Made by a program: the position numbers and the translations under genes
Part shown: positions 8,680 through 16,046 of the stretch, piece by piece
How the letters are laid out: every line of letters starts with the position of its first letter
Numbering within the stretch: position 1 is the stretch's first letter
From: Bacillota bacterium
GTDB lineage: Bacteria; Bacillota; Clostridia; Clostridiales; Clostridiaceae
Direction: 5' to 3'
DNA: 64,000 nt
Assembly (NCBI GenBank): GCA_023445445.1
Contig: JAEXLD010000117.1
Location: forward strand, 1 to 64,000
Notes under the pieces: generated by a model
Seen by the model: the letters and a program-made list of their open reading frames with translations, nothing else
The model's database searches: none
What the model was told of the DNA's origin: nothing

Positions 8680-8799
8680 AAATAATACCTCCTAATTTTT
8701 ATTCATATTTTATTTATATTTTATTTAATAATTAACTTAATAACTTAATCGTTTTCTTATAATGCAAACCTATATTTATATATCTGTTTAAATTTTATA

Positions 8800-9132
8800 T
8801 CATATAAATAATCCTACATATCTCCAAAAATATGCTATTACTCCAAATGCTAAAGCAAATAATCCATAATTTATCCAAAATCCTTTACAAAATCCCTTTT
8901 TAGATTCTATAAAATATCTTGAATAAGCAATAGTGAAACTAGTTATAAATGTATTTCCTAGTACTACTGATAAATTAAAACTTACTCCAAACATACTAAA
9001 TAGTATAGGGACCAGAATAGTTCCAACTATTCCACCAACTATTATTAATAAAGCACTTTTAAAGCTAAAGGTTGGTATATCATAGTCTGTCCTATTTGCT
9101 TTCAACTGACTTAATGGAGAAACCTTCTTCAT
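8800..9132 (-). CDS. small membrane protein of unknown function inside the PTS operon
   Basis: A 110-residue protein that I do not recognise. The first 25 residues are polar and basic (KKVSPLSQLKANRTDYD), followed by three hydrophobic helices at roughly residues 25-45, 52-68 and 86-108. It is not an EII domain: no phosphorylation motif is visible. The start is placed at the ATG at 9132, ten bases after AAAGGAGGT; a TTG at 9141 lies too close to that site. It sits between the EIIA and EIIB genes, so it is probably made with the transporter and could be an accessory or regulatory membrane subunit. Confidence 0.7.
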   Translation of the reverse strand: MKKVSPLSQLKANRTDYDIPTFSFKSALLIIVGGIVGTILVPILFSMFGVSFNLSVVLGNTFITSFTIAYSRYFIESKKGFCKGFWINYGLFALAFGVIAYFWRYVGLFI

Positions 9133-9162
9133 AAACTTCAATACCTCCTTTTATTAAAATTC

Positions 9163-9480
9163 TTATTTTTCTAACAACTTCTTGTGAAGCTTAATTATGT
9201 GTTCAATTAATGTTTTTGCTTCTATTGCTGTCATTAAATGATCTTGAGCATGTACGAATAATACGGATACTTCTGTTTTTTCACCTCTTGCTTCTGCTTG
9301 AATTATTCCAGTTTGTATTTTATGAGCTTCTTTTAAACATTCATCTGCTTCTTTTAATAATTCTTCTGATTTTTTAAAGTCTCCATTCTCAGCAGCTTCT
9401 AAAGCTTCATATGCTAATCCTTTTGCTGTTCCACCTTGACTTATTATTTCAAATATTATTACTTCCATATTATTTTCCAT
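9163..9480 (-). CDS. PTS EIIA component, lactose/cellobiose family
   Basis: A 105-residue, largely alpha-helical phosphocarrier. SGGTAK-type opening (SQGGTAKGLAYEALEAAENG) and the C-terminal VLFVHAQDHLMTAIEAK helix with the phospho-accepting histidine are typical of the trimeric LacF/CelC/ChbA group. It receives phosphate from HPr. The ATG at 9480 follows AGGAGG by seven bases. It is the first gene of the operon and has a good sigma-A promoter about 55 bases upstream. Confidence 0.92.
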   Translation of the reverse strand: MENNMEVIIFEIISQGGTAKGLAYEALEAAENGDFKKSEELLKEADECLKEAHKIQTGIIQAEARGEKTEVSVLFVHAQDHLMTAIEAKTLIEHIIKLHKKLLEK

Positions 9481-9532
9481 AACTGATCCTCCTACTCTTC
9501 TGTAAATATAACTTTTATATTCTCTTTATACT

Positions 9533-9561
9533 ATAGTATCACGTTTATTTTTTTATTTCAA
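9533..9561 (-). promoter_or_regulatory. sigma-A promoter of the PTS operon
   Basis: On the minus strand TTGAAA (9561-9556), a 17-bp spacer and TACTAT (9538-9533). The -10 lies in the 12-bp palindrome ATACTATAGTAT. I could not find a clear cre site or a sigma-54 promoter here. Confidence 0.6.
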
Positions 9562-9689
9562 TATTTTTTTAATGTTTTGAAACAAAATTTTATATCTTTC
9601 TTATTTGTTGATAATTTATCATTTTTTACTGTGCTTATTTTGTATTTTGTTATTAATATCCATTATTTATAACAAATAGTTTATTTTGT

Positions 9690-12164
9690 TTATATGTTGT
9701 AATAAGCTTTTAATTCCATATACTTATTAAAATTAAGCCTTCCTTCTATACTTTTATCCTCTGAATAAAGATTTATTAAATCATTTATACCTTCATACAA
9801 CCCTTCATATATAGTGTCCTGTAAAAGCTTAACTCCCTCATATATTACTTCTTTATCTTTGTTTTCTATTCCTATACTAATTTTTCTCATGGCTAAAACA
9901 TATCTACTTTTAGGATTTTCTAATTTTTCACCATACTCTTTTAGCTCATATTCCTTTATATCTTTTCCTATTTTATATAAGTAGTATTCTAAATTTGAAT
10001 ATGCCTTTAATTCACCTAAAGAAATTGCTTTTAAATAGTATTCTATAGTTTTTTCACTATTACCTATCAAACCCTCTTCACATAGCTCTCCTAATATAAT
10101 ATATGCCTTACCCTCATCTAATTTCAAAAGTTCATTTATATATTTGTTGCCTTCATCTATTGATGCCTTCACTCCTATACCTTTATAGTAATAGGATATT
10201 AACTTTAAATTCCCTTTAACTATATCTATTTTTCTTAGCAATAAAGCTCCTTCAAAAGCCTTTAAAGGATCTGCCTTTCCTCCAATACCTCTTTCATATA
10301 TTTCAATAAGGGATAAGATTCCATTTACGCTTATTTTTTCTACTGACTTTTCATACCATTTGATTGATGTTTCTATATCCTTAGCTAAAAATATGCCATG
10401 CTTGTACATTTTTGCTATACATAAAATAGCTTCATCACATCCACGCTCTGCTGCATCAATAAAATTAATAAATGCCATTTCATAATTCTTCTCCATACCA
10501 ATTCCATAATAATTTAGTAATCCATAATAATATGTTCCACTAGATAATCCATTTTCCATGGCACTATTTACATAAGCTAAGATTTCCGTTTCATTTATTT
10601 CTTTATTTTTTAAAAAATCCCCTATTCCTTCTCTAGCTAAAACACTAGCTGCTTGATATGAACCTTTTCTATAAGCTTCAATTAGATATTTTTCTCCCTT
10701 TTCCCTATCCTTATTTAAAAGAGCCATACCTAAAATAAAAAGGCCATTAGAATTACCGAACTTAACTGCCTTCTTAAGATACTCTAGGCCCTTTTCCCTA
10801 TCTACCTTAACACCTTCCCCATTTAAATATATAACGCCTAACCTTTGAGTAGAATTTATATCCCCATTTTCATCACCAGCATTATAATTTGATAAAGCTT
10901 CTTCTATATTACCTTCATCCTCATATAGTTTCCCTAGCTTATAATAAAGATTAGTATTACTTTCATCTATGCTTTCTTTATAAAGTGAAAATGCTTTTCC
11001 CTTATCTTCTTTCACATATAATCCCCAGTAATACATATCACCAAGACTTTCTAAACAATTTATATCCTTATTACTTGCTCCTTTAGATAAATAAAAGAAG
11101 GCCTTCTTATAGTTAGTATCTATAATACTATTACCTTCTAAATATGATTGTCCTAAAATATAATAAGCATCCTCAAAATCATTATCAGCTGCTTCTTCTA
11201 ACCAATAATAAGCTTTAATATTGTCCTTCTCACATCCCTCTCCATTTTTATATAAATAAGATAAAGCATATTGAGCAGGTGCAAACCCCTTTTCTGCTGC
11301 TTCCTTATACCACTTAAAGGAATAATCTAAGTTTTGTTCAACCTCTTCCCCTTCATAATAAATAAAGCCTAAAGAGTATTGAGAAAAAATATTACCCTTT
11401 AAAGCAGCTTTTTTATACCAATATAGTGCCTTGTTAATGTCCTTTTCTCCACCATATCCCTTTTCAAAAAATAACCCTAAGTAGCTTTCTGCATGCTCAT
11501 TTCCTTCCTTAGCAGCCTTTTCAAAATATTCTCTAGCCTTGAAGTAATCCTTCTCTACATTTTTACCTAAATAATATAATTCCCCAGAAAGTAAATTTTC
11601 TTCTGCCGATGTATCCTCCTTTTCAGAATCTTCACCATCAAAATCACCTAAACCATCTATTTCAAAAGAATTAACTAATCTATCTTCTTCCTCTTCTCCT
11701 TCAATATTTAGGCTAATATATTTATTAAAGAGCTTCTGTTCTTCCTCACTTAGCTTATTTATAAATAATGAGTAGTCTTCTTCCCCAGATTTTATAACTA
11801 GCCATACACAAAGCTCATAAATAAAATCTTCATTTTTTAAAAGCTCATAATACTCCTCTATATCATCATTTGATTTATTTAAAGACTCTTTAAAATAGTA
11901 TAATTCATCTAAGTAATTTATAATGTATCTCTTTAAGTCATAGGTAAGTAGATTTTTTTTATATAATAAATCTATATTTTCCTCTACGGTATTTTCTGTA
12001 TTATAAAAAATATTATTATTTAAATGTGCTGTAATAATTATTTCCTTTATTAATTTTATTAGTATTGAATTAACTACTCTAACATCCTTCTCCTTCCATA
12101 TCTTATTTACAATATAGTATATGTCTCTAAATTCTAATAATAAAAAATCGAATTTGTATTTCAT
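9690..12164 (-). CDS. large Sel1-like (TPR-type) repeat protein
   Basis: An 824-residue protein. Residues 1-190 form an acidic helical region without a recognised domain. From about residue 195 to 780 there are some fifteen Sel1-like repeats of 34-38 residues, recognisable by the A.. YLG..Y..G.GV..D..KA..WY.KAA..G pattern (for example SYLGLFFEKGYGGEKDINKA). Such solenoids act as scaffolds for protein-protein contact. There is no signal peptide or membrane segment, so it is predicted to be cytoplasmic. It stands alone between the PTS operon and a repeat-filled gap. The RBS (GAGGGG) is about 12 bases from the ATG, somewhat far. The partner and function are unknown. Confidence 0.85.
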   Translation of the reverse strand: MKYKFDFLLLEFRDIYYIVNKIWKEKDVRVVNSILIKLIKEIIITAHLNNNIFYNTENTVEENIDLLYKKNLLTYDLKRYIINYLDELYYFKESLNKSNDDIEEYYELLKNEDFIYELCVWLVIKSGEEDYSLFINKLSEEEQKLFNKYISLNIEGEEEEDRLVNSFEIDGLGDFDGEDSEKEDTSAEENLLSGELYYLGKNVEKDYFKAREYFEKAAKEGNEHAESYLGLFFEKGYGGEKDINKALYWYKKAALKGNIFSQYSLGFIYYEGEEVEQNLDYSFKWYKEAAEKGFAPAQYALSYLYKNGEGCEKDNIKAYYWLEEAADNDFEDAYYILGQSYLEGNSIIDTNYKKAFFYLSKGASNKDINCLESLGDMYYWGLYVKEDKGKAFSLYKESIDESNTNLYYKLGKLYEDEGNIEEALSNYNAGDENGDINSTQRLGVIYLNGEGVKVDREKGLEYLKKAVKFGNSNGLFILGMALLNKDREKGEKYLIEAYRKGSYQAASVLAREGIGDFLKNKEINETEILAYVNSAMENGLSSGTYYYGLLNYYGIGMEKNYEMAFINFIDAAERGCDEAILCIAKMYKHGIFLAKDIETSIKWYEKSVEKISVNGILSLIEIYERGIGGKADPLKAFEGALLLRKIDIVKGNLKLISYYYKGIGVKASIDEGNKYINELLKLDEGKAYIILGELCEEGLIGNSEKTIEYYLKAISLGELKAYSNLEYYLYKIGKDIKEYELKEYGEKLENPKSRYVLAMRKISIGIENKDKEVIYEGVKLLQDTIYEGLYEGINDLINLYSEDKSIEGRLNFNKYMELKAYYNI

Positions 12165-12238
12165 CCTTTAATGTACACCCCTCTTTAATTTCTTATTATT
12201 ATTTTATTTATTCATCTATTTTATAGAACAAAAAATTT

Positions 12239-12457
12239 AAATGTAGAATGTAGAATGTAAAATGTAGAATTGAGGTGAAAACTCATTCTGAGTTTTTTTA
12301 ATGAAAGAATGAAGATTCTCTTTTGCATCCGCAAAATCGAAATGAAAAAATGAAAGAATAAAGGATTAAATTCCTTTGGAATTTATAGATTTTCATAATT
12401 TAGCTTGTCTGAATTATTTCCACAATTATGCATTATCAATTATGCATTATACATTCA
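12239..12457. repeat. interspersed palindromic repeat, copy B (long)
   Basis: The left arm at 12239-12271 has four ATGTAGAA/ATGTAAAA words; the right arm at 12423-12457 has ATGCATTA/ATACATT words that pair with them imperfectly. Internal hairpins are AAAACTCA/TGAGTTTT (12277-12297) and AAATTCC/GGAATTT (12368-12384). It fills most of the gap between the Sel1 gene and the next small gene. Confidence 0.65.
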
Positions 12458-12515
12458 TTAAAGCCCTCTTTCTAATGGGCATAATTTGTATTAAATAATT
12501 AACTTTTTTAAATTC

Positions 12516-12545
12516 AATGGTAAATAGTATTTATTGTTTACCATT
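12516..12545. promoter_or_regulatory. 9-bp dyad upstream of the small membrane gene
   Basis: AATGGTAAA (12516-12524) and TTTACCATT (12537-12545) are exact complements with a 12-base gap, located about 70 bases before the ATG at 12613. It could be an operator; no regulator is adjacent. Confidence 0.35.
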
Positions 12546-12612
12546 ATTTGTATATAATTAATTATAGAGTTTTGTTTACTGTATTTTAATGAAAATAAAG
12601 GGGAGAAATACA

Positions 12613-12792
12613 ATGAAAATAATAATTAGAAGCTTATTAACCCTATCACTGTTATTTTGTATAAGGTTTTTTTATATACAATTATCTAAAACAGCTTTTT
12701 TTGATGAAGTTTTTATCATCACATCTATTGGCTTTATAAGTGGACAAGTAATAGTAGAAGTTGCATTAAATAAATTAAAAATTAGAAAATAA
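12613..12792 (+). CDS. small membrane protein, 59 residues
   Basis: Start ATG at 12613, eight bases after AAGGGGAG; an upstream in-frame ATG at 12589 lies before that site and is rejected. The product has two hydrophobic segments (about residues 4-22 and 32-50) separated by a short polar loop, and a basic C-terminus (NKLKIRK), so both ends probably face the cytoplasm. I recognise no family. A perfect 12-bp hairpin follows the stop, suggesting its own short transcript. Confidence 0.55.
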   Translation: MKIIIRSLLTLSLLFCIRFFYIQLSKTAFFDEVFIITSIGFISGQVIVEVALNKLKIRK

Positions 12793-12800
12793 AAAATTAA

Positions 12801-12828
12801 ACTAAGTAATTTTATTAAATTACTTAGT
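12801..12828. terminator. 12-bp hairpin after the small membrane gene
   Basis: ACTAAGTAATTT pairs exactly with AAATTACTTAGT around TATT. It lacks a T tract on the plus strand, so it may be an RNA end-protecting hairpin rather than a full terminator. Confidence 0.5.
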
Positions 12829-12884
12829 AAATAAAAAAAGTATAGAGTAAAAGTATAACTTTTTATTTATTAGAAGGAGATAGT

Positions 12885-13802
12885 ATGAGTATAAAAAGTA
12901 TAGATATGATGAAACTTATTGACTTGAATCCTGTTAATAACAAAATAAATTATGAGGTTTTAGAAACATTCCAATGTAAAGGGTATAGAAGAGAGCTTAT
13001 TCAATATTTTATTCATGGTCGCAAAAATATTGCCTTCTTGCTATTGCCAGATGGAAATGGAAAACACCCAGCAATTTTAATAAATCATCAACATAACAGC
13101 CAGAGAAATCTTGGGAAAAGTGAAGTTTGTGGTCTTGCTGGTAATCCTCTTCAAGCATTTGGTCCTGCACTTGCAGAGAGAGGCTTTGTTGTTATAGCAC
13201 CAGATTCATTGTGTTTTGAAGATAGAAGAGTTAATGCTTCAGGAATTACTAAAAATGATAAAGATGATGATTGGCAGCATTTTCTTACAATGTGCTACGG
13301 AATCCTCACAGGTAAAACCTTGGCAAAAATAGTAATAGAAGATGCAATGGGAGCTATAAGTGTGTTAAATGGATTAGATTACGTTGATTGTAATAAAATA
13401 GGTTGCTTAGGACATTCATATGGAGGTAATACAACTATTTTTCTTACTGCCTTTGATAAAAGAATAAATTATGCTTGTGCTAGTGGTAGTGCAGTAACAT
13501 ATAGAAATAGAATTCAGAATAATGTTGGTATTGAAATGGCTAGTATTATACCAAATTTTATGAAGTATTATGATATTGACGATGTAGTATGTGAGATTTG
13601 TCCAACTGAATTTTTAATTGTATCAGCAAAAGAAGATAAATACTCAAAAGATGCAATGGATATCTATAACAAGGCAAAAAATAAATATAAAAAATATAAT
13701 GTAGAACATCGAATTAGTATTAAAGAATATGAAGGTGGTCATGCACTTACATCAGAAAGATTTAATTATATAATTAACTGGATTAGTAAGTTTGCAAAAT
13801 AA
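12885..13802 (+). CDS. alpha/beta hydrolase (dienelactone hydrolase / acetyl-xylan-esterase-like)
   Basis: A 305-residue hydrolase. The nucleophile elbow is GHSYGG with Ser178, an upstream strand reads HPAILINHQH, and the late histidine is in EGGHALT near residue 286; an aspartate near KEDKYSKD completes the likely triad. The lengthy loop after VIAPDSLCFEDRR is seen in the DUF1749/abhydrolase_7 style esterases. There is no signal peptide, so it is cytoplasmic. The substrate is unknown. RBS AGAAGGAGA is five bases from the ATG. It precedes a membrane-anchored HTH protein by 82 bases. Confidence 0.8.
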   Translation: MSIKSIDMMKLIDLNPVNNKINYEVLETFQCKGYRRELIQYFIHGRKNIAFLLLPDGNGKHPAILINHQHNSQRNLGKSEVCGLAGNPLQAFGPALAERGFVVIAPDSLCFEDRRVNASGITKNDKDDDWQHFLTMCYGILTGKTLAKIVIEDAMGAISVLNGLDYVDCNKIGCLGHSYGGNTTIFLTAFDKRINYACASGSAVTYRNRIQNNVGIEMASIIPNFMKYYDIDDVVCEICPTEFLIVSAKEDKYSKDAMDIYNKAKNKYKKYNVEHRISIKEYEGGHALTSERFNYIINWISKFAK

Positions 13803-13884
13803 AATTAAAAGTTATTATTCATCTGTAGGTGATTGTTAAGGGGTTTTAAATGTAGAATAACGAAGGTAAAAGGTGGGATGTGTT

Positions 13885-14244
13885 TTGCAAAATAATAAGT
13901 TAATACCTATATCAATAATTATACTTGCTTTTGGGATTTTATTTAGTTCAATTTATTTAGGATATTCCATACAAAAGATTCCTAATACTGAGTCTTTAAA
14001 TAGTAGTGTTCTGACTATATCTGAAGTTTCTAAGTACCTTAGAATGACAGAGGAAGAAGTTGAAGGAATAATTGACATAGAACAATTTATGTTACAATCA
14101 ACTGGAAGTTATACAGGTGTTATGTTTCCTTACTTTAAGGTAAATGATAAATATTATTTTTATAAGGACCAAGTAGATGAATGGATAAAGGATGTTTCAA
14201 TCCAACATAAGGAATATGATATGAAAAAACACATAGTATTTTAA
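13885..14244 (+). CDS. membrane-anchored protein with an excisionase-like helix-turn-helix
   Basis: A 119-residue protein using a TTG start at 13885, seven bases after AAAGGTGGG; the GTG at 13873 lies within that site. Residues 8-29 form one membrane helix (PISIIILAFGILFSSIYLG). Residues 43-110 resemble the HTH_17 excisionase/MerR-like fold (LTISEVSKYLRMTEEEVEGI, then IPY-like FPYFKVNDKYYFYKDQVDEWI), with an insertion. The DNA- or protein-binding part would stand close to the membrane; which side it faces is not certain. I infer a membrane-tethered adaptor or regulator. The next gene is a small membrane protein with a frameshift. Confidence 0.6.
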   Translation: MQNNKLIPISIIILAFGILFSSIYLGYSIQKIPNTESLNSSVLTISEVSKYLRMTEEEVEGIIDIEQFMLQSTGSYTGVMFPYFKVNDKYYFYKDQVDEWIKDVSIQHKEYDMKKHIVF

Positions 14245-14301
14245 CTTAATCTCAATCTTATTACATTAAAAATTAATAATTATATTAAAAGGAGATATAA
14301 A

Positions 14302-14501
14302 ATGATAAAAATAAAATTACCCTTATTAGCATTAGTTATAAACTTTTTTTGTTTGGAATATTAGAATCCTTTTTGGGATCTAATATTGAAAGTATTATTC
14401 TTTCAGCTGTTTTGATTATTTGTTGCAACTTATGGGCAATAGGGCAGTATATAATCGAGAATAGCTATTTTTCTCATAAGGATAATAATGAGCAATCTTA
14501 A
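14302..14501 (+). pseudogene. frameshifted small membrane protein gene
   Basis: An ATG at 14302 with AAGGAGAT seven bases upstream begins a frame that stops after 20 codons. Adding one T to the seven-T run at 14344-14350 restores one frame to the TAA at 14499-14501, giving a 66-residue protein with two membrane helices (MIKIKLPLLALVINFF, then LFGILESFLGS and SIILSAVLIICCNLW). Either the gene is broken, the run slips during transcription, or a base was lost in sequencing. Confidence 0.6.
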
Positions 14502-14610
14502 ACTATTATTTATAGGAGCAGTTTAAATGAGTTTGCCAAATAAACTTTCTTTACTATATCTATTTGATTGTGAACCTACGCTTTTAGATTATAATATCAA
14601 ATATTTTTAT

Positions 14611-14653
14611 AATAAATACCCCCTACACTAATATAGTTGTAGGGGGTATTTAT
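14611..14653. terminator. strong bidirectional terminator
   Basis: AATAAATACCCCCTACA (14611-14627) pairs with TGTAGGGGGTATTTATT (14638-14654), a 17-bp stem between convergent transcription units. Confidence 0.85.
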
Positions 14654-14675
14654 TATATTGTTTATTTCCTTACTC

Positions 14676-15209
14676 TTAATTCTCTTTATTTCTCTTTGAA
14701 TATTTCATTATTATTATGCCCTCTTCCACATAATAAGCATTAAGACTTAAGTCTATTTTAGGATTATTTTCAAGAAATAATTTTCTTCCTTTACCTAGTA
14801 TAGTAGGTATTATCCCTATGATGTATTCGTCAATAATATCTTCCTTAAGAAAGCTATCAATCATAATTCCTCCTCCAAAGAGGAATATGTTTTTACCTTT
14901 TCCTTTTAATTCACTTATTGTTTTGCATATATCTCCACATATAAATTTATAATTATCATAATCCTCAATTTCTTGTGAAGTTGCTATATATACATCCTTA
15001 TTCTTAAAGTCCTTATGGAAGTCTTGGTTATAACAATTCTTTCCCATAACTACCACATCAATAGTTTCCAAGAATTTATCAAATTCATGTTTGTCTTTAG
15101 TATTTAAAGTAGAATTGCCATCTCCAACAATCCACTCATAACCTCCATTTTCATCTGCTATATATCCATCTAAGCTTATTGCTAAATTTAATATTATTTT
15201 CCCATCCAT
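14676..15209 (-). CDS. dihydrofolate-reductase-fold protein (RibD C-terminal family)
   Basis: A 177-residue protein. The opening KIILNLAISLDGYIADENGG, the VVMGKNCY segment, FLFGGGIMIDSFL and DEYIIGIIPTILGKGRKLF are the conserved blocks of the RibD_C/YyaP-YwjB group, which share the DHFR fold and bind NADPH. Members are reductases of unknown substrate; it is not a standard folA (no TMP-type active-site motif). AAAGGAG lies about seven bases before the ATG. The GNAT gene upstream is on the same strand, separated by a repeat fragment. Confidence 0.85.
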   Translation of the reverse strand: MDGKIILNLAISLDGYIADENGGYEWIVGDGNSTLNTKDKHEFDKFLETIDVVVMGKNCYNQDFHKDFKNKDVYIATSQEIEDYDNYKFICGDICKTISELKGKGKNIFLFGGGIMIDSFLKEDIIDEYIIGIIPTILGKGRKLFLENNPKIDLSLNAYYVEEGIIIMKYSKRNKEN

Positions 15210-15229
15210 ATTCCTTAACTCCTTTATAT

Positions 15230-15262
15230 ATATTTCATTAACTCCTAAAGGAGTTTTTTCAC
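15230..15262. repeat. fragment of the interspersed repeat (copy C)
   Basis: TATATATTTCATTAACTCC then TAAAGGAGTTTTTTC. It matches the inner part of copy A (4695-4727) including the AACTCC/GGAGTT hairpin, but no outer arms are present. Confidence 0.45.
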
Positions 15263-15266
15263 TTTA

Positions 15267-15818
15267 TTACATCTTATCGTTTAATAAAACCATATGTATA
15301 TGGTCTTCCCACTTGCCGTTTATTTTTAAATATTTATATGCTAATCCCTCGTTATAAAATCCTAATTTTTCAACTACCTTTAAAGAAGGTTTATTTTTAG
15401 GCATTATATTTGCTTCGATTCTATGCAAACCATATTCCTTAAATATAATTTCACTTCCATTTTTAATTGCCTCTGTCATATATCCTTTATTTACTTCATC
15501 TTTATCTAATTTATAACCGAGATGGCATGATAAAAACGCTCCCCATATAATATTGTTAAAAGCAACAGAACCAATTATTTTATTGTCATCTTCCTTTTTG
15601 AAAATCCACAGCCTCAGGGTACTATTATTTTTAATATTAAATAACTCTTTTTCTAATTGTTCTTCCTGATATTCCTTTGTATAAAATTTTTCACTTTTCA
15701 CTGCTTCCCACTCTTCTAAAAAGGAATTATTTCTTAAATAATAATCTATAACCAATTCTGCATAGGTCTTGTCTAGTATCTTCAATATAAGTCTTTCAGT
15801 TTCATATACGTTTTTCAT
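15267..15818 (-). CDS. GNAT acetyltransferase, RimJ/RimL type
   Basis: A 183-residue N-acetyltransferase. ETERLILKILDKT at the start, HLGYKLDKDEVNKGYMTEAI (acetyl-CoA-binding loop region) and GLHRIEANIMPKNKPSLKVVEKLGFYNEG near the end are the standard RimJ/RimL blocks. It transfers acetyl from acetyl-CoA to a protein N-terminus or small amine; the substrate is not predictable. The ATG at 15818 has a GGAGGG site. Confidence 0.88.
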   Translation of the reverse strand: MKNVYETERLILKILDKTYAELVIDYYLRNNSFLEEWEAVKSEKFYTKEYQEEQLEKELFNIKNNSTLRLWIFKKEDDNKIIGSVAFNNIIWGAFLSCHLGYKLDKDEVNKGYMTEAIKNGSEIIFKEYGLHRIEANIMPKNKPSLKVVEKLGFYNEGLAYKYLKINGKWEDHIHMVLLNDKM

Positions 15819-15952
15819 TAAACACCCTCCTTCAATTATAAGGATTATTGTTAAGTATTATAATAGAGACATACTATTATTTTTCATTTATCTTGAAATT
15901 AATTATACATCGAAAGTACAAATATAAAAACAAATTTTCCCATTATGAATCT

Positions 15953-16013
15953 TTTATAAACTCCGAAAGGAGTTTTTTCCTTAATTCTACATTCTTCATT
16001 TTACATTTTACAT
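15953..16013. repeat. half copy of the interspersed repeat (copy D)
   Basis: It contains the AAACTCC/GGAGTTT hairpin (15958-15974) followed by the right arm only: TTCTACATTC, TTCATTTTACATTTTACAT. It lies directly beside the glpK terminator. Confidence 0.55.
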
Positions 16014-16045
16014 AAAAAAAAGGTTGCTTTCGCAACCCTTTTTTT
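16014..16045 (-). terminator. glpK terminator
   Basis: On the minus strand GGGTTGC-GAAA-GCAACC with a GNRA loop, followed by a run of eight T residues. Confidence 0.9.
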
Positions 16046-16046
16046 C

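Noticed and set aside
14527..14631. A 34-codon open frame with an AGGAG site downstream of the frameshifted gene
   Set aside because: It ends inside the strong bidirectional terminator and shows no recognisable pattern; too weak to call a gene.
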